64,000 bases of DNA from Gnetum montanum (lineage: Eukaryota > Streptophyta > Gnetopsida > Gnetales > Gnetaceae), in NCBI GenBank assembly GCA_015680685.1, contig MNCI01000106.1, positions 8,891 to 72,890 on the forward strand, written 5' to 3'. The notes beneath the pieces were generated by a model, which was given only the letters and a program-made list of their open reading frames with translations, was not told the DNA's origin and searched no databases. Position numbers and translations under genes: made by a program. Each line of letters starts with the position of its first letter. Positions within the stretch are counted from its first letter, which is position 1. This document shows, piece after piece, positions 1 to 10,875 of the stretch.

Positions 1-256
1 TACACAACTTGGGTTCAGGTTACAAGCTGCTCGAATAAAGAGCCGTTCACTCTAGGACTCCTACTGCGGGCACATGGGGAAAAATTCTAACTCTGGAGTG
101 ATCAATCTGCCAGAGCTTCGCTACACTAGCCAGGATTGGGAAATGAAGGGAGTGCCGCCTCTTATTTATAGATATGGCGGCAGGACGCGATATCGCAGGA
201 GAAGACGCGATATCGCCTATGCGATATTGCGGCCTAGTGCAAGTCGCGTCTCATCA
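1..256 (-). mobile_element. LTR end of element X (Athila-like), minus strand, cut by window edge
   Basis: Read on the minus strand this begins TGATGAGACGCG at 256, the start type of the other LTRs here (TGATGAA). It has a TATAAATA box at 163-170 and, above it, palindromic units GCGATATCGC near 190-235. Because the U3 start faces right, it is the 5' LTR of a minus element extending left, or a solo LTR. The sequence after 256 is gag leader of element B with no G-rich tract, so it is not a 3' LTR. Target-site duplication cannot be tested. Confidence 0.75.
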
Positions 257-289
257 ACGAGCAAAGGGAAAATAGTCCAGTAACCTATT

Positions 290-2290
290 ATCCCTGTAGG
301 CCCAACACGATGATGAGGAACTTGTTTCTCATGGTCCCCATTCTTTTGCATCTTCGCCCCTATGTTAGAACATTTGATCCATCATACAGAGTAAAGGTTC
401 AAGTGACTGGGAGTTGCAAGATGCTAAGGGATCCCCTGGGGAAGATCATGGCAAAGGTGAAGATGGATGTGACGATTGAGACCATCATCATGGAAGAGGA
501 GGTGATTGACATAGTGGGGATGACAGTTCTCCCCCCTATTCTCATTCCCCTCTTTTCATCTTAGCTTCATCAGGTTCTGAATTTGATTGCAACCATCATA
601 GGAGGGATCATGATGATGGTGATCACTGAGATCGACATGATCAAGGACGTCGATGGGAATGTCATGATCAAGGGTGTGGACGGTCACGGGAGGCTCATCG
701 TTACAAAAGAAGAGGTAGCAGAGACCATCACAGATGCCATGGCCATCATAAAGAGCATGACTTTGATGAACCACTACTTGCCAGTTGAAGCATGCTCAAC
801 ATAGAAGAGGTAGTTCACATACCTACTAGTCACTTGAGAGATAGGATCAAGCACCTTGATATGAACAACATCCCCAAATTGGAAGGGGGATATAATTATG
901 ACTCGTAGACTCACCTGCAGGCATTTCATGATGCTTGTACCCTGTAGAATATTGAAAATGAATGGTAGAAACTCAAGCTATTCCCCCAAACACTCACCAA
1001 GGAAGCATAAAGCTGGTATCGGTCTTTGGAGTTGGAATCAATTAGGTGATGGAGTACGATGCGGGAGCTCTTTAATGAAAAATACCAAACTTACTCCAGA
1101 CTATCTAATTTGAGATGATAGATTTAGGGGTGAAAACAAGATAGCCACGAACCCTTAGATGTAGCCATCGGTAAATATTACTCCTTATTGCACTGATGTC
1201 TTGGTCATGGATACTCTCAGCGAGAACAACTTCGCCATGTCATAGATGGGCTCCGTTTTGGAACAAGGACTTTTGGCATTTATGCTCAAGGATAGCTATT
1301 CGAGTTAAGGGCTCATTAGCTTCAACAATTAATTGAGTAGGTAGCTAAGGAAGAGGGAGAACTATGAAAAGAAGAAAGTGTAGAGGAATATAATCAGGAC
1401 CCTTTCATCCAAAAGAGGGAAGTCTAATTCTGTGAAGATGAGGAGGAGTCATCTCTAGATGTAGTGGTGAACAGGAAGACTTTACTCATACAAAAGTTCA
1501 CTTCTAAAATTTCGGCCAAGGTGGACAAGATGTAGGATTCTTTGGATGAAAAATTCCAAAGTGTTCTAAAAATCATAGAAAAATCTAAAGAACAGAGTAA
1601 TGATTGGGATTAGCGAAGGAGAAAAGAGGTTGAACGTGCCTACCACAAAGGTAAGGGCAAGGTTGCTGTGGTAGAACAAGTTGCAGACTTGGACACCGAG
1701 GAAGACGGTGGATGTGACATATGCCAGTACGAACATCCTAAGAGATGTTACCTTGTGGTGTCACATTTGCAAGAGTCTGGGTTGTACGCTCTAAATCCTC
1801 ACTTAGCAAAAAGGCAAACACCTCGAAAATTGCCTTATCCCTAAGGGAATTCTAGGCAGCTTCACCAGCAGTAGGGATATTATCCAAGTGGAGCTCCGTC
1901 ACAACTTTATGAACACTACTAGCAATGGAAACATCCATAGTCATGGGGGATGCCACCCCTAAGGCAACAGTACCCTTATCGGCAGCCAGATCCATATGGG
2001 TACTACATTTAGGAACCAATCTTCCCGTGGGACTCTTTTAGTCACGTAACTTTCCAAAATCATTACTACCTGCCAGAATACTTTTGGGTCCAATCTTTGT
2101 CACCTAAGGGGGAAAACCCATATCTACACTATCCCCCGCCACCTCCTTCTACCATACCTATTCATCAGTCCTCAACTCAGCTACCTCTTACTTCACCCAT
2201 GCAAGGAGAAATACCACCACAACCATAGCAACGTAATGCCACGAGGGCTGTCAATTTACAACTGGCTTCTTAGCCTAGCAGGTTAGAATC
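290..2290 (+). pseudogene. gag of element B (degraded)
   Basis: Gag forms the retrotransposon particle. The region aligns by eye, piece by piece, with the better gag of element E on the minus strand (63990-61770): the start near 264-330, the core near 1010-1340, and the C-terminal part near 1500-1860 with the Lys/Gln-rich stretch and a Cys/His pair near 1715-1765. A Pro/Gln-rich tail follows to about 2240. The frame is broken by many TAG, TGA and TAA codons and small indels, so no intact protein exists. Borders are estimates. Confidence 0.75.
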
Positions 2291-2549
2291 AAAATCATGG
2301 AAATGTTCCTTTTTTCAACTTAATAACCTAAACACACCCTCACACTCACCTATGGCCAGTGCCCTTGCATCTCTAGTTGCCTTTGATACTAAATCCTTTG
2401 AGCAACCTTCGATCCAAATGCCTTCCAATGTGTAAACCATCATGTTAACACATGCTGTGACAGATTGGATCAAGGTGGGTCATCTCCCTTAGAAATTAGC
2501 TAATCTAGGAAGCCCCCTCATACACCTTCAGGTAGCAAGAAACAAGCCA

Positions 2550-2870
2550 TGCAAAGCTCTTTTGGATTCAAGGTCAAGTGTCAACTTGATTTCACATGAT
2601 ATGTCTAAGACTTGGAACCTACCTCTGTTGAAGGAAAGCAACATTCAGCTTGAGTTGGCAAACCAATCCCTTACTATTCCCTTGGGATTAGTAGAAGATA
2701 TTGTGACCATCGTTTGTGGGTGGTCCTACCCTATTGATTTCTTGATGATCCGTGTCGATCATTGCAAGGGGGACTTCTTGATTATAATGGGAAGAGGATG
2801 GCTTAGCACAATGGATGCACATTTGGGTCTTTGATATCTCTTCCTTGAAATTTTCAAGGAAAATCATTTT
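2550..2870 (+). pseudogene. retropepsin-like protease domain of element B
   Basis: The aspartic protease cuts the Gag-Pol polyprotein. The sequence shows LLDSRSSVNLISHDM, where the family has D-S/T-G at the active site; here it is D-S-R, so the glycine is lost. The homologous stretch in E keeps D-S-G. A downstream hydrophobic GLVEDI / FLIIMGRGWL segment fits the flap and the end of the fold. It is followed by a stop at 2833. Confidence 0.8.
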
Positions 2871-3089
2871 GGAAATATTGAGAAGAAGCGTGTTCCATGC
2901 ATCGCGTATAGTGACTTTAGGTGCAACTATGTGCAGCAACTCTGGTCTATTTAGTAGACATCCATTCAAGCATGCAGTCACTGTGCCACCGAATCACAAA
3001 TTCAATGATGCCTGTATGCAGTAGCCACTAATCAAGAAGGCATCCAGTGGCTGACCTTTGATTCTAATAGTGGCACCCTTTGCATGGAA

Positions 3090-4110
3090 CCCTTTGAGAG
3101 TCTTGTATGTACCTATATGGGGAGCATAGATGAATTGAAATAGGTCCGTCAATAACTTTTCACTACAGATGATGCTACTAATTGGGGAAAGTTACAACTT
3201 GGAAGCTTTAAACAGGAGCCCCTAGAACTAAAACCCTTATTGATCAATCTGGAATATGCATTCTTGCAAAATGGTAAGCTGGTAATAATCAATGCCACTC
3301 TTGCTCTTGAGCAAAAAAAGAAGTTGCTATGGATGGTGAACAAGTGGCTAACTATCTTCACATGGTCATATCTTGAGTTAATGGGGATTGATCCTAGGGT
3401 ATGCCAACATCGAATCTATATTGACCTCTCCATGAAGCCACGACAACAACCGCAAAGACAGTTGAATCCCAAACTTAAACAGATCATCAAGGATGAAATT
3501 AAGCAACTGCTAAAGGCAGGATTCATTTACCCCATTGCGGATAGCGAATGGGTCAACCCACTCATGATTGTACCAAAAAGGGTGGAAAATGAAGGGTTTG
3601 TATCAATTTTCGATTACTAAATATGGTAACCTTTAAGGATCATTTTCCACTTCCATTTGTGGACTAGGTGTTGGATACCATTTCAGGGCATTGTTACTAC
3701 AGCTTCCTTAATGGTTACAGTGGCTATAACCAAATCCAGATTGCACTAGAGGACTAGGCCAAGACAACGTTTACGAGTCCCTAGGGGACTTTCACATATA
3801 GGAAGATGCCCTTTGGCCTATGTAATGTGCCCGAAACCTTCCAACGCCTTGTCCTCAGCATCTTCCAACAACAAATCAGCAATGGTGTAGAAGTTTTTAT
3901 AGATGACTTATCCAGTTATGGGGCAACATTCGAGTAGGCCTTGGACAGCCTTGAGCAAGTTTTGAAGCAATGTGTAGAAACTAACTTATGGCTCAACTGG
4001 CAAAAGAGCCATCTAATGGTCTAAGAAGGCATTATTTTGGGGCATCAAATTTCATAAGAGGGGATTAGAGTGGATCTTGAGAAAATTAGGGTTATCCAAG
4101 AAATTACTAG
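3090..4110 (+). pseudogene. reverse transcriptase of element B
   Basis: Segments in order: LNPKLKQIIKDEIKQLLKAG near 3460, an ADSEWVNPLMIVPK stretch near 3538-3575, KMPFGLCN near 3802, and the catalytic loop VFIDDLSSYG near 3891, which keeps both Asp residues. Against the E copy, several sense codons are stops here: LEDQ is LED-TAG, FEQAL is FE-TAG-AL, SPWGTF is SP-TAG-GTF. These are single transitions, as expected from deamination at CHG sites. Not functional. Confidence 0.88.
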
Positions 4111-4119
4111 TTAGTCGAG

Positions 4120-4700
4120 AACTGTAAGGGATGTTCGGTCATTCCTTGGACACACTAGCTACTACCGGTGCTTCATTAAGAATTTTTTGAAGATCGCCAA
4201 GCCGTTGGTGAAGCTGACCAAGAAAGACATCCCATTTGTCTAGACTAGGGAATGTGAATCTACATTCCAAACACTGAAGTAGAAACTCATAGAGACTCTA
4301 ATTCTATGAGCCCCTGATTGGTCTAAACCATTTCACATCATGATAGATGCATCTAACTATGCATTGGAAGCTATGCTTACCCAATTGGATGACCAAAAGT
4401 GTCCATATTACATCCACTATGCAAACTGAAGTAGTGTGGGTGCTTAGTTAAATTACGCCACCACTAAAAAGGAATTAATGATAGTGGTGTTTGCCTTGGA
4501 AACATTTTGATAGTATGTGCTCAGATATAAGGTGTTTGTGCATACGAACCATAATGCCATATGGTTTCTTATGAACAAACCAATGGTGAGCCCTCATGTC
4601 ATATGGTGTCTCGTGATCCTTCAAGAATTTGATCTTACTATGGTAGAAAAAAAGAGAACTGAGAATGTGGTTGTTGATCACTTATCTCGGTTGTGATGGA
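4120..4700 (+). pseudogene. RNase H domain of element B
   Basis: RNase H removes template RNA during reverse transcription. Visible landmarks: the KLTKKD lead-in near 4212, IMIDASNYAL near 4340, a T-K-K-E-L motif near 4465, a His-Asn-His in place of the usual T-D-H near 4548, and VVDHLSRL at the end near 4670-4695. The Asp of the T-D-H motif is changed to Asn, and there are several in-frame stops. The order and spacing match the intact RNase H frame of element E (60085-59594, minus). Confidence 0.82.
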
Positions 4701-6070
4701 ATAGCATGAAGGAGGAGAGGCCACTCTCTGACCAATTTCTAGATGAACTCCTCTTTGCTGGAGCAATCACAAAGGATGCCCTTACCTATCTTTTTACACA
4801 AGAGCTAGCAAAGGAGTTAGATCATCGAAAGAAACAACAGTTTCTTCACAGAGCCAAGCACTTCATGGAAATTAATGGAAACCTTTACAAGGTGTGTGTG
4901 AATGACTTGGTTTGATGGTGCATCCCTGATGCAAATCAATTGCGTGTCCGCCAAGATGCTCATGAGGGCCCTTGTGGAGGCCATTATGTAGGAAGGTGCA
5001 TGGCCATTAAGATTCTGCTCATAGGATACTACTGGCCTACACTCTTCAAAGATGCTCAATGGTTCATCCACTCTTGTGATTGATGTAAAAGAGATGGTGG
5101 GATGATGATGAGAATGGAGGGACCTCAATAGTGGATTCAGTCACTAGAACCCTTTGACATTTGGGGCATCAACTTCATGGGTCCCATCACACCCATGTCA
5201 AATGGGAAGGCATACATCATTGTTGCAGTGGACTATTGTACCAAGTGGGCAGAGGTAGTAGTCATCATCGACTGTTCCTCAACCACAACCACACAGTTTG
5301 TTCAACAGCAAATTGTGAACATGTTTGGGGTGCCGCGTGCACTCATTTTAGATAATGACACTCACTTCACCAATGCTACTTTTTGTAAACTCATGCATCG
5401 TTTGAGAGTAGAACATAAATTAACGACACCCTATCATTTGCAAGCTAATAGGAAAGCCGAACTAGCAAACTAGGAGATTACAAAAATCCTAACCAGGATG
5501 ATTAGCAAATATAGGAGGGATTGGAGCATAAAACTTAATGATGCCCTTTGGGCCTACCACTTAACCTATAAACTTCCTATAGGCTACTTCCCTTATGAGT
5601 TGGTGTATAGAAAACTACTAATGCTCCTGATTTAGGCAGAACTCTGAACACTATCCACTGTAAGTGACTTAGGTCTTGACTTATCCCTAGCACAATGAGG
5701 ATGACTCATCAACTTAAATGTGCTAGATGAAAATCGATTAGTAGCCCTGTCATCAAATGAGGTGTATAAGGCATATAACAAACAACATCATGACCTTAGG
5801 ATTCAGAAGGTAACATTTCAATGTGGAGATAAGGTTCTTTATTGGAACCCCACACATGTGCTGCAATGGACTATGTTTCAAAAAGTGTGAGAGGGACCTT
5901 ATATTGTTTTCAAGACCTTTCCATCTGGGGCCCTACTCATACACAAACCTGAAGACCCAAAAAAAACATAGTTGGTTAATATGCAACAATTAAAACCCTT
6001 CCATGAACTACACCAAACTAGTGTTGCTACCACTTTGTCATGTGGTCGACCATGTTCCATCTTTTGAATC
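4701..6070 (+). pseudogene. integrase and chromatin-end domain of element B
   Basis: Integrase joins element cDNA to host DNA. A zinc-binding HHCC region lies at about 4950-5090 (HEGPCGGHY, then C and C near 5075-5090). The core has Asp in [11 protein letters not shown] near 5225, Asp in LILDNDTHF near 5344 (the family usually has DNGTHF) and Glu in KAELAN near 5455, so the D-D-E triad is present. The C-terminal part holds a GPY-type motif near 5890 (EGPYIVFKTFPSG). Stops occur throughout the downstream part. Confidence 0.85.
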
Positions 6071-7635
6071 TCCTCCTCCAAGCTTAGTCATGGGGGAGAT
6101 CATCGTCCATACTAAAATAGTTGTCCTGGCTTCTCAGGTCTTTTCTATATTTTTTTGTTTTATACATTTTTTATTTTACACCATCATTTGTACATTTAAC
6201 ATTTCTTACCTACTCTTTCTTTTTTTTTATATTAATATATTTCACCTTTAGTTGTTATGTTCTATTTTATTTTAGTTATTTTCCTCCATTTATTTTCACT
6301 CATAAAGCTATCTTATTGCCATAGGATGTAACGGTGTGATGGTTGTGCCCAATAGGGGCATGCTTATGATAGGTTGCCTATTATATCTAGTTCTTACCTA
6401 TGCATTTTGGTTTCAAGAAACTAAGTTACACTTTCTTTCATGCAACAAGCAATGATTCCATGACATCCGATTGCTCACACTTTTCTATGGTGTTTCAAGA
6501 TCAAGAGAAGTACAGTCCCTTTTCCATTAATCAACTCTAATAAATCTTTGACCTTGGTGGATTCCAAACTTGGGAAGGATCCGAGTGGTAAGGAACAAGA
6601 TGTAACTTCAAGGGGATGTGGTGGACTACATATCCTCCTATGATCTCTAGTGCATTGCTATCCTCAGGGATTCCTTCCCATTCAATGGCCATGAATAATA
6701 GGAAGCTAACATGTCCTTGCATGGTGTAGTTCCCATTTGAAAAAAAAAAACATAAAACAACAATGGGAATTCAAAGCACACCCCTTGGACGAACCAATAT
6801 ATCCTTGCATGGTGTGGTTCCCATTCAAAAAATAAAAAATAAAAAATAAAAAACAAAACACAATAATGGGAATTCAAAGCACACACCTTGGATCAAATAA
6901 TGGGCTATAAGCATTGGTTATGAGACTTGAAAGCCATGTTACCTAGGCCTGATGGTCCCCTCTAACTAAGATCCTTCCTTAGTTCCTGCTTCCCTTTCCT
7001 TCTCTATTAGGAATGGGATTTGGTCTTTGAGGGCATGTGTATGTCTTGAGTGGGTGGGTTGGTATTAGTCCATCACTGCGATGTTATTGGAAATTATCGG
7101 TCTTGATCCAGACCTAGAGAGGATTCTCATTGTGTCACTTAATCACATACTTCACAAAGGGACTATATCAATCTTGACCTCGGTGCCCCCTTCCACACGC
7201 TCTTCCCCTCATCTGTTCCTCTCCATTCATCACCTCACTTCCGATTTCATGTTTCGACTATGTATCTTGGTTTGCTGGTATTTGTAATCCATTGGTTGGT
7301 TCTTAGAGTTACGAGTATTAATCCTCAGTGACCCATAACTAAGGGGCCCATGGACTCCTTGGTTGAAGATGTGCAAGGGCAAACAAGGCCTAAGGTTGCT
7401 ATGGGAAGGATCCACTTGCATATCCTTTGGTTCCACTTGTTAATATCCTACTCCTTTGATATACTATGACACCTGTTTCTATGCTATCCATCTTGGGGCC
7501 CTCCATTTCCCAAGCTCCCTATTATGATGTTCTCCTGAATTTAACTCTTTTTTTTTTTGCAGTTGACATCCTTTCCTTTTTGTTTCATGATGTTCTCAAA
7601 TTTTGTGCTAATATTTGTAGATTTAGGCCTTTCAT
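6071..7635 (+). other. Non-coding spacer of element B between pol and the extra ORF promoter
   Basis: No coding region is supported. It opens with a G-rich tract, TTAGTCATGGGGGAGAT (6084-6100), very like the true polypurine tract. A T-rich stretch follows (6140-6300). An imperfect tandem duplication lies at 6719-6893. Near 7350-7440 is a block shared with elements C (39355-39430) and D (30120-30190), recognisable by a conserved GGAAGGATCCACTTG-type segment. Similar length and order in every Athila-like copy suggest the spacer is a normal part of the element. Confidence 0.75.
6719..6893 (+). repeat. Imperfect tandem duplication in the spacer
   Basis: Two units, each running from TGCATGGTGTNGTTCCCATT through an A-rich stretch to GGGAATTCAAAGCACAC and CTTGGA. 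The same two-unit arrangement is visible in element E on the other strand (about 57375-57600), so the duplication predates the split of B and E. Confidence 0.75.
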
Positions 7636-7760
7636 TCATCGGTCAACGTAGTTGAACAACTACATCGATGCAGCCCCATATACATAGCCACCTGTGTTTA
7701 CGCAGCCCCATTTACATGACCCCATCAACACAGTGCCCAAACTACTATATATATGCACGT
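7630..7760 (+). promoter_or_regulatory. Internal promoter block of element B: tandem motif plus TATA box
   Basis: About six degenerate 14-16 bp units (such as ACATCGATGCAGCCCC, TGTTTACGCAGCCCC, ATTTACATGACCCC) are followed by TATATATATG at 7744-7753. The same kind of unit stands above the TATA box in B's 3' LTR (21805-21946: ACATTGATGAAGCC, TCAACGTGACCTC, CATCGACGCATC). The placement, 600 bp before the extra ORF, suggests a second promoter for a separate mRNA. Transcription is inferred, not seen. Confidence 0.6.
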
Positions 7761-7900
7761 TGTGCTTTAGAATTTTGTCCATTTGCTCATAACGCTAGAA
7801 GAGTTTTTCAATTTTTCTGCATCCAATATCCTTCTCTAGCACATAACCTTCCTATCGCTTGTTCACATCTACTCGTTCCTTCACCCTTTTGCTACCAGAG

Positions 7901-8371
7901 GTATGCTCTACATTGTGGGGGTTGATGATTCTATATATTGTTACAATATGGCTAACCTAGGACTTAACGCATTGATGACTTAATACCTCCTAGGATTAGT
8001 CAAAAATGTCTGTTAGGGTTAATCAACATGTCTCTTAAGGTTAATGCAACTTAACGCATCAAAGACTTAATGCCTTCTAGGGTTAGTCAAAACATCTCTT
8101 ACGGTTAATCAAAACATCTCTTAGGGTTAATCAACATGTCTCTTAGGGATAATCCAAGAATTAGATTTAACTCAAAGAATTAGCTTTAACTCATAACCCT
8201 TTAGCTCCACTCTGGGATGCCACATGTAACGATACATATACCATTGTAGATCCAAAAAAATGCATGTGTCACTATCATGGCTGGGCATGGCTGGGCCATC
8301 ATGAGAGGTATATTATTGTCATTTTGGACACCACACACACATTATAATTTTTGGTGATGTTGTGATTGCAG
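7901..8371 (+). promoter_or_regulatory. Predicted leader intron before the extra ORF (element B)
   Basis: The candidate donor CCAGAG|GTATGC is at 7901 and the candidate acceptor GATTGCAG lies directly before the ATG at 8372. Element E has the same pair (GGAG|GTATGC at 56378 and TTTTCAG before the ATG at 56162), with an intron of 216 bp. The acceptor-ATG abutment is also present in C and D. A G-rich tract similar to the polypurine tract lies just after the donor (7914-7922). Confidence 0.55.
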
Positions 8372-9103
8372 ATGGCACTAAAACTAAGGCGTCCAAGTGA
8401 GGAAGGACCATCACAAACTCGAGATAAGCAACCTAGGACTAGAACGGGGTAGGACACATAACCTCAGGAGCATGTAGAGGGCTCACATGCAACTGGCCCT
8501 CTCCATGAGATACCTTATGTGGAATCTATTTATTAGATCTCTGAAGAAGAGGTTTCCACAGAAGAATTGCGCAAGGACGAGACTTCGGTGAGAGTGCCAC
8601 GGCTTGAGGTCACCTTGACCAGGGCCTACCTTGATGCTATCAAGTCGAAAGAGTTGCAATGAATGGTCCTTCAAGAATTAAAATTTTGACCATTCTTAGA
8701 AAATGCACTAGAAGAAGTCAGAACTTAGCTGCAAACTTTTTTCATGTGGCCAATCATCATGTCCAGTGGTGAGTCGTATATGGGGGAAACCTATCTCTTT
8801 TGGACAAATCGATAGCCAGGGTCATGAGTAAGAATCAAAGACATCCATATGTCTTACTTGGTAGAGGAAATTGCATAAGCTCTTAGGCTACTCGAGATTA
8901 AGGTTGATGTGGCAGAAATCTCAAAACAAGTAGATCCCAACGTGAAAGCAGAGTGGACCAGGTGATGCTATGGAGTAGACTGTAAGGAGTTCAACACATT
9001 GAATACTACAAAAAGAGTTTACTCCAAAATTGCATCTTACCACTTAAATCCAATGGTAAGACCTAGCAAAATCATCGCCTTCTTTGCTCATGCATGTGCC
9101 GCT
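8372..9103 (+). pseudogene. Extra ORF of element B, N-terminal part (interrupted by element A)
   Basis: The start ATGGCACTAAAA follows a splice-acceptor-like GATTGCAG. The translated line has a polar N-terminus, then a conserved globular segment: a QELKF-GPFLENALEEV-like stretch near 8675-8720, GESYMGETYLFWTN near 8773-8810, and YHLNPMVRP near 9040-9065. This arrangement is like the gene that follows pol in Athila-type elements, a position sometimes called env-like. I see no signal peptide or membrane span. In-frame TAG and TGA codons show it is dead. It continues at 19453 after element A. Confidence 0.8.
9099..9103 (+). repeat. Target-site duplication of element A, left copy (CCGCT)
   Basis: It is paired with CTGCT at 19448-19452; the single difference is C to T at a former CpG. 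Confidence 0.85.
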
Positions 9104-10852
9104 TGTACTGACCGAAGTCGTTGATGTGAGGCTGGAAGGGAAAAACACACGGCGAAAGATTATTGGAGAGACACAACCGACCTTGCCTTCACGTGAAGGC
9201 AAGCTGGAAAAGAAAAATGAAGGTAGAGTGCCTTGGATGGTCTACATGGAAATCAACCAAGGACTTCCCTAAGCATAAGCTATGGGTTGCACTGGGGTTA
9301 TCGTAATTGGTAATGTACGAAATATAAATAGAGCGTAACCGCGATGGCGTATACAGAAGCATAAAAATAGATAAAAAATAGAGCAAACGATGTAATGGAA
9401 GGTAATAATGAATTGTATTGTATTTCTTAACAAAGCTATGCATCGGTCAAAATGTACCTACATGTGTGGATGGCAAGTCAAGCGCTAAGCCCTAGGATGA
9501 TGTATTTATAGGTGCTTGGATGCTAGGAGTCACGTGTGCCCGAGCGTCCAAAGTTGTTAGTTGATGCTTCCTAAGCCATCAACCTTCAAAATTGCCAACC
9601 CTATTTATGTGAATGGATAGGGTATCTATAAGGTTTGGGTAGGCTCGGGTGTGGAATTCATGGATGGAATCAACGGTTGAGAGATGAAGGAAAATGGATC
9701 ATGTGACACGTGTTTGATGGATAGGTGTGTGTGTGAATTGGACGTGCGTAGAAGCTACATTCTTGATCAGATACACTATATCTTATAGCGTGTGTTGGCT
9801 TACACAAGCTAGCTTGCGCCCATAGAAGTAGATACAATTTGGAATGTAAGAGCTTGACAAGCTCATAAATGGTGAAAATTTACAAAAATGATAGTGGACA
9901 ACAAGAGAAATTGACTCCGGCTTGCTTGGAACTTCTCAATCCATGAATTGACTACTGCACGATGTTGATGTAAGTGGTTTTGTGGCTATTTGAGGCATTT
10001 ATGATTCACAAAAGCTTCCAGTGTGAGTTTATTTTATCTTGGCATGTCCTTAGCGTGTGTTTGACGTGCTTTTAACTGGGTGTGATTAGTACTCATGCTC
10101 TACTCACGCTGCCAGCGTGACCTGATAAAAATGACACATTTCACATCATTTTTGATCCTTGAAGCCTGTTCTTTGAGTGCAACAATTGACTGACTATGTT
10201 TGACCCTGAGAGTGAACTGCATGTTGAAAACTAAGCTTAAGTGTATCTTGATTTGAGCCACTTTTGGTAGCTCATGCTGGACTCATGCTGTTAGCGTGAC
10301 CTCAACGTGAGTGACAAAATTTTGTGATTTTGGACCTAAAGTCTAGAATTCTGAAGGTTGGGAATTGAAGTAGTCATCAATGGACCTTGAGGATGACTTG
10401 CACCTTTTAAGTTAGACCATTTTGACTCATTTTTAAGGCTCCTAGAGTTGCTCATGCTGTACTCACATTGCCAACGTGATCTCAGTGTGACCTAGGAAAA
10501 TTTGTACAATCTGGCTTGAAATCTGAACTCCCAAATGCTGAAACTTGAAGTGAACAACAGTGACCTTTTGAATATGACTTGCACCCTCAGATTGGACCAT
10601 CCTTAACTTGATCTTGAAGTCATTAGAGTTACTTAGGCTGAGGGCAAGCTCGGCTTGACAAGCCTAGCGTGAGTAAGCTAGCTTGACAAGCTAGGCATGA
10701 GCAAGCTGGCTTGACAAGCTAGGCATGAGCAAGATGGCTTGACAAGCCCAACGTGAGTTCCATGCCTTAGTCAAATTTTTACCTCCCAAAAGCTTAAAAG
10801 GCTCTGATTTGTTCTTGTTTCATAGTGTTAGGCCAAAATTAGTGGTATTTCA
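9104..10852 (-). repeat. LTR of element A (downstream, 3' LTR in element orientation), 1749 bp
   Basis: Terminal TG...CA is present. It aligns with 17672-19447 over its whole length with many substitutions. Its inner part is built of degenerate units of about 180 bp that restart with CTCATGCTG/ACTCACGCTG motifs at 10092, 10271, 10451 and 10632. A 27-bp array at 10640-10760 repeats GGCTTGACAAGCT-type units. Confidence 0.92.
10640..10765 (+). repeat. 27-bp tandem array in the LTR of element A
   Basis: The repeated unit is close to AGCAAGCTGGCTTGACAAGC with an AGGCATG link. Its core GCTTG-A-CAAGC is an odd-length palindrome. The partner copy in the other LTR is at 19205-19350, and a third array of the same unit lies in the internal leader at 17195-17345. 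Confidence 0.85.
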
Positions 10853-10875
10853 TTGACCCCTCTTTGTTGACATCT
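10853..10875 (-). other. Polypurine tract of element A
   Basis: On the minus strand the bases abutting the 3' LTR read CAACAAAGAGGGGTCAA, then TGAAAT of the LTR. A purine run in this position primes plus-strand DNA synthesis. Confidence 0.65.

Noticed and set aside
1-256. LTR X as the 5' LTR of element B
   Set aside because: It points to the opposite strand and there is no primer-binding site next to it at 257.
7081-7925. Several 60-85 codon frames in the spacer of B
   Set aside because: No domain, no equivalent open frame in the spacers of C, D or E.
9320-9331. TATAAATA on the plus strand in element A's LTR
   Set aside because: Coding, primer site and polypurine tract show the element reads on the minus strand, so this is not taken as its promoter.
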